Of a stretch of 11,288 nt of DNA, positions 6,716 to 11,288 are shown one piece after another. The first letter of the stretch is position 1, and each line of letters begins with the position of its first letter. The stretch is from Desulfobulbaceae bacterium (GTDB lineage: Bacteria > Desulfobacterota > Desulfobulbia > Desulfobulbales > UBA5123): NCBI GenBank assembly GCA_029865195.1, contig JAOUHH010000060.1, forward strand, positions 1 to 11,288. Direction: 5' to 3'. The position numbers were made by a program, and so were the translations under genes. The notes under the pieces are model-generated. The model was not told the DNA's origin. It made no database searches and saw only the letters and a program-made list of their open reading frames with translations.

Positions 6716-7552
6716 ATGCGAACAATTGAGACCGACCTTGTCGTCGAGGCGGTACAGGACTTGGCGATCAGCGCCGCCCACGATCTTGAGCCGGACATCC
6801 TTGATGCATTGCTGGCTGCCCGCGACCGTGAAAACTCCCCTCTGAGCAGGAACGTGCTGGAACTGCTGATTGCCAACGCCGATATCGCCAGCCGTGAGCG
6901 GATTCCGGTTTGCCAGGATACCGGCATCTGTGCCGTTTTCGTTTCGCTTGGGCGGGAGGTGCTGGTGGCCGGCGATCTGGAAGAGGCGGTGCAGGAAGGG
7001 GTGCGGCGCGGTTATGAGGAGGGATTTTTGCGGAAATCGGTCTGCGATCCGGTGACCCGCCGCAATACCGGCACCAACACCCCGGCGGTGGTGCACCTCG
7101 AACTGGTGGCCGGCGATCGGATGGTGATTCGCCTGCTGCCCAAGGGGTGCGGCAGTGAGAATATGAGTAGCCTGGCCATGCTGCCCCCTTCCGCCGGGCT
7201 GGCGGGAGTGGTCGATTATGTGGTGGAGCGGGTGCATGGCGCCGGCTCCAACCCCTGTCCGCCGATGGTGGTGGGCGTCGGGGTGGGCGGCACCTTTGAG
7301 AAGGCCGCGATCATCGCCAAGAAGGCATTGCTCAGGCCGGTGGGGGAGGCCAACCCACGCCCCGAGGTGGCCGCGCTCGAGGCGGAGATCCTGGCCCGGA
7401 TCAATGCCAACGGCCAGGGGGTGCATGGGTTTGGCGGCAACAATACCGCCCTGGCCGTGCATGTCGATACCTTTCCAACCCATATCGCCAGCCTGCCGGT
7501 GGCGGTCAATATCCAGTGCCATGCCCATCGCCACAAGGAAGTGACCCTGTAG
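6716..7552 (+). CDS. class I fumarate hydratase, alpha subunit
   Basis: A 278-residue protein matching the N-terminal part of oxygen-sensitive 4Fe-4S fumarases, here encoded as a separate alpha subunit. With the beta subunit it reversibly hydrates fumarate to malate in the TCA cycle, or in reverse during fumarate respiration or propionate metabolism. The three cluster-binding cysteines are visible: Cys66 (PVCQDTG), Cys145 (KGCGSENMS) and Cys181 (NPCPPMVVGVGVGG). The C-terminal NNTALAVHVDTFPTHIASLPVAVN segment is also typical. The paralogous L(+)-tartrate dehydratase subunit TtdA is built the same way and cannot be fully excluded; fumarase is the more likely role in an anaerobe. The ATG at 6716 has only a weak GGA, 7 nt upstream. 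The 45-bp gap from the PilZ gene shows no clear terminator. Confidence 0.9.
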   Translation: MRTIETDLVVEAVQDLAISAAHDLEPDILDALLAARDRENSPLSRNVLELLIANADIASRERIPVCQDTGICAVFVSLGREVLVAGDLEEAVQEGVRRGYEEGFLRKSVCDPVTRRNTGTNTPAVVHLELVAGDRMVIRLLPKGCGSENMSSLAMLPPSAGLAGVVDYVVERVHGAGSNPCPPMVVGVGVGGTFEKAAIIAKKALLRPVGEANPRPEVAALEAEILARINANGQGVHGFGGNNTALAVHVDTFPTHIASLPVAVNIQCHAHRHKEVTL

Positions 7553-7605
7553 TCGTCCGGTTTTGGCGCGAGCTTGCCAACCCTTTCCGTCAGTGAGTAC
7601 ATGAA

Positions 7606-8193
7606 ATGTCTTTATTGCGTTACCGGCCCGCTTTTTTTGATGAACTGAAGGAGGTCGAGGTGCCGTTTCAGGGCGATGCGTTGCAATCGCTCGCGGCCGG
7701 CGACCTGATCAGCCTCACCGGCACCATCTACACCGGCCGTGACCAGACCCACCGCCGCCTCTGCGCGTTGCTGGACGAGGGCAAGGCGTTGCCCGTTGAC
7801 CTTGCCGGTCAGTTGCTCTACTACGTCGGCCCCAGTCCGGCGCGGCCGGGGCGGGTTGTCGGCGCCGCCGGACCCACCACCAGCTATCGGATGGATGCCT
7901 ACACTCCGCAGTTGTTGGCGTTGGGTTTGAAGGCCACTCTGGGGAAGGGGTCGCGCACGATGGCGGTACGGGAGGCGATGCGGGAAAACGGGGTGGTGTA
8001 TCTCGCCACCATTGGCGGCGCCGGCGCCTTGCTCTCCCAGTGCATCAAGTCGTGTGAGGTGGTGGCATTTCCGGATGCCGGGCCTGAGGCCCTGTTCCGG
8101 ATGGAGGTGGAAAGGTTCCCGGCCGTGGTCATCAACGACGTCCAGGGCCGGGATTACTATGAGATGGTAGCCAACGCCCGCAAGGGTGTTTGA
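7606..8193 (+). CDS. class I fumarate hydratase, beta subunit
   Basis: A 195-residue protein corresponding to the C-terminal domain of class I fumarases. It completes the active site whose iron-sulfur cluster sits in the alpha subunit encoded 53 bp upstream. Typical motifs in order are GDLISLTGTIYTGRDQTHRR (33-51), GPTTSYRMD (89-97), a GKGSR turn with Lys114, and TIGGAGALL (135-143). The length is usual for a separate beta subunit. The ribosome site before the ATG at 7606 is weak (GTGAG), so coupling to the alpha gene is likely. The alternative TtdB (tartrate dehydratase beta) has the same fold. The gene is last in the + strand run and is followed 29 bp later by a strong terminator. Confidence 0.9.
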   Translation: MSLLRYRPAFFDELKEVEVPFQGDALQSLAAGDLISLTGTIYTGRDQTHRRLCALLDEGKALPVDLAGQLLYYVGPSPARPGRVVGAAGPTTSYRMDAYTPQLLALGLKATLGKGSRTMAVREAMRENGVVYLATIGGAGALLSQCIKSCEVVAFPDAGPEALFRMEVERFPAVVINDVQGRDYYEMVANARKGV

Positions 8194-8222
8194 TACCGAC
8201 AACGTTTCAGCTTGTAATTCGT

Positions 8223-8256
8223 AACGGCTCGGGAGTCTCCCGAGCCGTTCTTGTTT
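8223..8256 (+). terminator. intrinsic terminator after the fumarase beta gene
   Basis: A perfect 12-bp stem (AACGGCTCGGGA at 8223-8234 and TCCCGAGCCGTT at 8238-8249) with a 3-nt loop GTC is followed by TTCTTGTTT. It lies between the + strand fumarase beta stop (8193) and the converging ctpA stop (8282). The T-tract favours + strand termination. On the - strand the hairpin would also form after ctpA, but the following run is not T-rich, so bidirectional action is only possible. Confidence 0.88.
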
Positions 8257-8281
8257 GTGCGGTGGCGGCCCGTCCTGGCAA

Positions 8282-9655
8282 CTACCTTTTTTCCAGATTG
8301 CCGAAGACCTTGATGCCCTTGAGCAGCATCAGTGCGGTGTTCAACTGGTTGTCTTTCTGCAGTTTCTCGTCAGCGGCCTTCTTGCCCGCATCCTTTTTGT
8401 TTGTGCTGCCGCTGTCCGAGGATGGCTTCTCCTCGGCGTCCTTGTCGTCGTTGCCGTTTTCAATATGGTGTTTCAGGTCTTTTTCCCGCAGGAATTTCGG
8501 CTGCTCCCTGGCGGAATCGTCGTCCTTGTCGCTGTCGTCGTGGATGATAGTGGGCACCACGATGTCCGGGGTGATGCCGGTGGCCTGGATGGAGGTGCCG
8601 TTGGGGGTGAAGTAGCGGGCGGTGGTCAGGCGCAGACCGGCACCGTCGGCCATCGGGATGATCGTCTGCACCGATCCCTTGCCGAAGGTCTGGGCGCCCA
8701 GAATCAGGGCCCGCTTATGATCCTTCAGGGCGCCGGCGACGATTTCCGAGGCGCTGGCGCTGCCTTCGTTGACAAGAACGATCATGGGGAAGTCATACTC
8801 GTTGTCCGTGTCGGCGTGGGCCTCGAAGATCATGTTTTGTTCCTTGATCCGCCCCGCGGTGGAGACGATAACGCCTTCGTTGAGGAAGAGGTCGGATACC
8901 TGCACCGCCTGATCGAGAAGTCCGCCGGGGTTGTTGCGCAGATCGAGGACCAGTCCGTCGAGTTTTTTCTCCTTACTCAGTTCATCCATGGCCTTTTTGA
9001 GATCCCGCGCGGTCTTCGATTGAAAGCTGGTGATGCGGGCATAGCCGTATCCGGGCTCAAGGATTCGGGAGCGGACGCTGTAGATGGGGATAACGTCGCG
9101 AATGATGGTGAAATCCTTGAGCTTGGTCCAGCCCTCGCGGTGGATGGAGATGGTCACCTTGCTGCCCTTTGGCCCACGCAGTTTCTTCACCGCCTGCATC
9201 AGCGACATGTCGTTGGTCAGTTCGCCCTCGATCTTGATGATCTTGTCGCCGGCCTGTAACCCCTGCTTGAAGGCCGGGGTGCCCTCGATGGGGGAAACCA
9301 CGGTGAGGATATTGTCCTTGGTGGTGATCTCGATGCCGATGCCGGAAAAGCTGCCCTTGGTTTCCACCTGCAACTCTTTGAATTCATCAGGTTTCATGTA
9401 GGAGGAGTGAGGATCGAGGGAGTTCAGCATGCCGCGGATGGCACCCTCGATAACCTGCTGGGTGTCGATCTCCTCCACGTAATTCTTCTGGATGAGGGTT
9501 AGGACGTCCGCGAAGATCTCCAGGTTTTTGTAGGTATCCTGTGTTTTTGCCGAACTCGACGGGTGCTGCCAGAGAAGAAAGGCGAAGGTGGCGGGGATGC
9601 AGACAGCTGCAAAAAGGAGGATCTTTTGGGCCACTGAGCGTTTTCGTAAAGTCAT
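8282..9655 (-). CDS. ctpA: CtpA, S41-family C-terminal processing protease
   Basis: A 457-residue periplasmic serine protease with an N-terminal signal or anchor (basic TLRKRS, hydrophobic about 11-29). A PDZ domain spans about 100-185 (GSFSGIGIEI, then GLQAGDKIIKIEG). The S41 core follows, with GLVLDLRNNPGGLLDQAV (235-252), nucleophile Ser301 in GSASASEIVAGAL, Lys326 in FGKGSVQ and Gln330. The Ser-Lys spacing of 25 and Lys-Gln spacing of 4 match Tsp. Such enzymes trim or degrade periplasmic proteins from the C-terminus, in some species cell-wall hydrolases. The last 85 residues are a highly charged Asp/Lys/Ser-rich tail. The frame stays open upstream to an ATG at 9757, but that has no ribosome site, would put a hydrophilic leader before the signal, and would overlap the predicted promoter. 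GGA at 9663-9665, 7 nt from the ATG at 9655, supports this start; 9661 is an alternative. Confidence 0.93.
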   Translation of the reverse strand: MTLRKRSVAQKILLFAAVCIPATFAFLLWQHPSSSAKTQDTYKNLEIFADVLTLIQKNYVEEIDTQQVIEGAIRGMLNSLDPHSSYMKPDEFKELQVETKGSFSGIGIEITTKDNILTVVSPIEGTPAFKQGLQAGDKIIKIEGELTNDMSLMQAVKKLRGPKGSKVTISIHREGWTKLKDFTIIRDVIPIYSVRSRILEPGYGYARITSFQSKTARDLKKAMDELSKEKKLDGLVLDLRNNPGGLLDQAVQVSDLFLNEGVIVSTAGRIKEQNMIFEAHADTDNEYDFPMIVLVNEGSASASEIVAGALKDHKRALILGAQTFGKGSVQTIIPMADGAGLRLTTARYFTPNGTSIQATGITPDIVVPTIIHDDSDKDDDSAREQPKFLREKDLKHHIENGNDDKDAEEKPSSDSGSTNKKDAGKKAADEKLQKDNQLNTALMLLKGIKVFGNLEKR

Positions 9656-9731
9656 GAGCATTTCCGAGAGATGAATGGATTGGAGAAATCGAAGCATTGC
9701 GTGGTGGTCGGCAAAGTCGTTATTCTTAAAA

Positions 9732-9749
9732 ATCTGTTTAAAAACAGAT
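9732..9749. promoter_or_regulatory. 18-bp palindrome over the predicted ctpA transcription start (candidate operator)
   Basis: ATCTGTTTAAAAACAGAT has 8-bp perfect arms around a central AA. On the - strand it begins inside the last two bases of the putative -10 box and is centred on the expected +1. That position suits a repressor site. On the same strand it is followed by TTTTTAAG, so a weak, AT-rich terminator of the envC transcript is the main alternative reading. Confidence 0.4.
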
Positions 9750-9776
9750 AATAGCATGTGGTAGGCATCCGGACAA
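9748..9776 (-). promoter_or_regulatory. candidate sigma70-type promoter of ctpA
   Basis: Reading the - strand, TTGTCC (9776-9771, 4 of 6 matches to TTGACA) and TATTAT (9753-9748, 5 of 6 matches to TATAAT) are separated by 17 bp in an AT-rich pocket. Transcription would start near 9741 and leave an untranslated leader of about 85 nt before the ATG at 9655. It suggests ctpA can be transcribed apart from ftsX-envC. Confidence 0.45.
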
Positions 9777-9814
9777 TGGATTTGTCGGGTTGCGTTGGGC
9801 GCCTCAAGACGCCG

Positions 9815-11089
9815 TTATGGTTTTGCCTGTTTCAGCTTGCTGGCGTCCAGCCAGAGAAGAGGGTTCTGTGGTTTGGTGCCGTAACGGATCTCAAAATGCA
9901 GCCCCTCCGCCAGCAATCCTTCAACGTCGCCCATGGCGCCGATGGTTTGCCCGCGTTGCACCTTGGCGCCTTCTTCGACCAGCAGCTTGGCGATACGGGA
10001 AGAGAGGCTGTAGTATTCGTTGCCGTGGTCGATGATAATCAGGTTGCCGTAACCGCGCATGATGCCGGTATAGACAACGGTGCCGTCATAAATAGCGTGG
10101 ACCTCGGCGTCCGGTGTCGTGGAGATGTCGATGCCGTTCTGGACGGTGGCGATCCCGAATTTCTCCGTGACGTTGCTGCCGAAGCGGGTGGTAACCGTGC
10201 CCTCCACCGGCGGCGGCAGGCGCCCCTTCTGGGCGGCGAATCCCTTGCCGATAGCGCGTGGTTCGCTGGTCTGGGGGCGCTTCTTTTTGGGCGACTGCAG
10301 GTCGGGATACTCTTTTGCCGGCGATGCCGGTTGTTCCGTCGCGGTTTTTTTCAGCTTGCTGATGGTGGAGACCAGGTCGTCCGCCGCCTGCTGCATCTCC
10401 TGAACGGCGCGACTGTACAGCTCCTTTTCGGTTTTGACCCGGTTGAGCAGGGTGAGCCGTTCGGCGCGGGTGCGGTCAAGCCGTTGCTGTTGCGCTGAGA
10501 TGGAGTCGATGATCTGGACGAGATTCTTTTTCTTGTTCTGCAGATCGGTGCTGGCGTGGCCGAGCTTTTCAAGGGTCTGCCGATAACCGCAGATGATTTG
10601 CTGGTCGTGCTGCACGACCCGGTGGAAATACTCCTTGAACTTGATCAGGTCCGGCAGGGTGGATGCCGAAAAGAGCAGGTTCATGACGCCGATGTCGCCA
10701 ACCCGGTAATAAGCGGCCAGCCGTTCCTTGACCGGCCCCTGTCGGTGTGATTTTTCGTCAGATACCTGCGTGACCTCGCTTTCGGTGGCGAGCAAGGCCT
10801 GTTCCTGTTCGGCAAGCATGGTACTGAGCGATTGCATCTGGCTGCGTTCATCGCGCAACCGCTTGTCGATGGCCTCAAGTTCGGAGAGGAGGTTGCTCTC
10901 CTGGGCCTTGGTTTGGGAGATGCGTTTGGTGTGTTCCTCGATCCCCTGTTGCAGGCGTTGAACCTTTTTTTGCTGCTGGAGGAGGGCGTTCTTGGGGCTT
11001 GTGATCTCGTCGGCGCCCGGTGCCGGCGCGGGCAACAGCCCGATGGCGGCGGCAAGCAGACAGATGGGCAGGAATCGTTTGGTTGCCAT
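9815..11089 (-). CDS. envC: EnvC-like murein hydrolase activator (degenerate LytM/M23 domain)
   Basis: A 424-residue exported protein (E. coli EnvC is 419). The signal peptide covers about 1-26, with an AAAIGLLPAPAPGA end. Long coiled-coil segments at about 33-115 and 160-250 are rich in Gln, Glu and Lys. After a Pro/Lys-rich linker (about 252-292) comes a LytM domain (about 293-414). In catalytic M23 peptidases the zinc site is HxGxD plus HxH. Here Gln317 replaces the first His (QNGID, Asp321 kept) and Gly396 replaces the first His of HxH (GLHFEIR, His398 kept). The domain should therefore not cut peptidoglycan itself but should activate septal amidases, as EnvC does for AmiA/AmiB in E. coli under FtsEX control. 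The gene starts 5 bp after the ftsX stop. No good ribosome site is visible, which implies coupling. Confidence 0.88.
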   Translation of the reverse strand: MATKRFLPICLLAAAIGLLPAPAPGADEITSPKNALLQQQKKVQRLQQGIEEHTKRISQTKAQESNLLSELEAIDKRLRDERSQMQSLSTMLAEQEQALLATESEVTQVSDEKSHRQGPVKERLAAYYRVGDIGVMNLLFSASTLPDLIKFKEYFHRVVQHDQQIICGYRQTLEKLGHASTDLQNKKKNLVQIIDSISAQQQRLDRTRAERLTLLNRVKTEKELYSRAVQEMQQAADDLVSTISKLKKTATEQPASPAKEYPDLQSPKKKRPQTSEPRAIGKGFAAQKGRLPPPVEGTVTTRFGSNVTEKFGIATVQNGIDISTTPDAEVHAIYDGTVVYTGIMRGYGNLIIIDHGNEYYSLSSRIAKLLVEEGAKVQRGQTIGAMGDVEGLLAEGLHFEIRYGTKPQNPLLWLDASKLKQAKP

Positions 11090-11094
11090 CCCGA

Positions 11095-11288
11095 TCAGAC
11101 CCGGAGGAATTTCCGAATGGAAAACAGGCTGCCGCCCGCACAGAGGAGGATGCTGGCCGCGAGGATGATGCCGGTGGTTACGGGCGGGAAAAAGGAAAAC
11201 TCGAACAGCTTGAGCAGGCCGGGTCCGCTAAAGCGATCCTTGATCCAGAGAAACAGGCCGAAGAGCGAGGCGAGGCCGATGGCCGAGC
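11095..11288 (-). CDS. ftsX: FtsX cell-division permease-like protein, 3' part
   Basis: The C-terminal 64 codons of a gene entering from the right edge; the stop TGA is at 11097-11095 and whole codons start at 11286. The fragment has two hydrophobic segments: AIGLASLFGLFLWI, then, after a short polar/charged stretch and FFPPVTTGIIL, the stretch TTGIILAASILLCAGG. It ends FSIRKFLRV, like the GxxxSxxALRRFLRV tail of FtsX. FtsX with the ATPase FtsE forms a type VII ABC-like complex at the divisome that works mechanically on periplasmic activators rather than transporting a substrate. Its direct neighbour envC encodes the expected partner, which supports the call. Most of the gene, including the extracellular loop that binds EnvC, is outside the window. 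Confidence 0.85.
   Translation of the reverse strand, partial: SAIGLASLFGLFLWIKDRFSGPGLLKLFEFSFFPPVTTGIILAASILLCAGGSLFSIRKFLRV

Noticed and set aside
9656..9757. A longer CtpA starting at the ATG at 9757
   Set aside because: It has no Shine-Dalgarno site, adds 34 residues before the signal segment, and would overlap the promoter-like boxes and palindrome.
9798..9813. A GGCGCC-TCAA-GACGCC hairpin just after the envC stop as a terminator
   Set aside because: It is a 6-bp stem with one G-T pair and no T-run on either strand; at most a weak 3' structure.
9758..10498. A 246-codon + strand open frame over the 3' part of envC
   Set aside because: It is the shadow of envC in a GC-biased region; it has no domain and no ribosome site, and envC is supported by homology, signal peptide and neighbours.

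Overview
The window is a compact stretch of bacterial chromosome. It is GC-rich, with a strong G/C preference at third codon positions. It carries twelve protein genes, two of them cut by the window edges. I see no rRNA, tRNA, CRISPR array, insertion sequence, phage gene or integrase. The gene families and their order suggest a motile Gram-negative bacterium, most likely a Desulfobacterota (deltaproteobacterial) lineage such as Desulfobulbales. Pointers are yebC-ruvC-ruvA-ruvB in a row, a two-subunit iron-sulfur fumarase, a PomAB-like flagellar stator, and an ftsX/envC/ctpA division block. The taxonomic placement is an inference, not something read directly.

Left part, + strand (1-4355): the 3' end of rlmE (23S rRNA 2'-O-methyltransferase); then yebC, ruvC, ruvA and ruvB (YebC-family regulator plus the complete Holliday-junction branch migration and resolution machine) with gaps of 5 and 93 bp and an ATGA overlap; then panB (first step of pantothenate/CoA synthesis). 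A candidate promoter sits just upstream of yebC.

Middle, + strand (4433-8256): motA and motB, whose ion-channel residues match the sodium-type PomA/PomB stator. They are followed 27 bp later by a PilZ-fold protein in which the two c-di-GMP-binding motifs are separated by a long helical insert with heptads. This three-gene unit looks like a stator plus a second-messenger effector. Next come the alpha and beta subunits of a class I fumarate hydratase, closed by a strong intrinsic terminator.

Right part, - strand (8282-11288): read right to left, the 3' end of ftsX, envC (a LytM-domain amidase activator with a degenerate zinc site) and ctpA (S41 C-terminal processing protease). ctpA appears to have its own promoter, with an 18-bp palindrome across the predicted transcription start. 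FtsX-EnvC would control septal peptidoglycan hydrolases. CtpA is a periplasmic protease that in other bacteria degrades murein hydrolases, so this block is about cell-wall cleavage at division.

The window is largely housekeeping, and I do not see a clearly novel system. The parts most worth following are the stator-linked split PilZ protein and the ctpA promoter/palindrome. No gene-free stretch reaches 300 bp; the longest is about 159 bp, between ctpA and envC.
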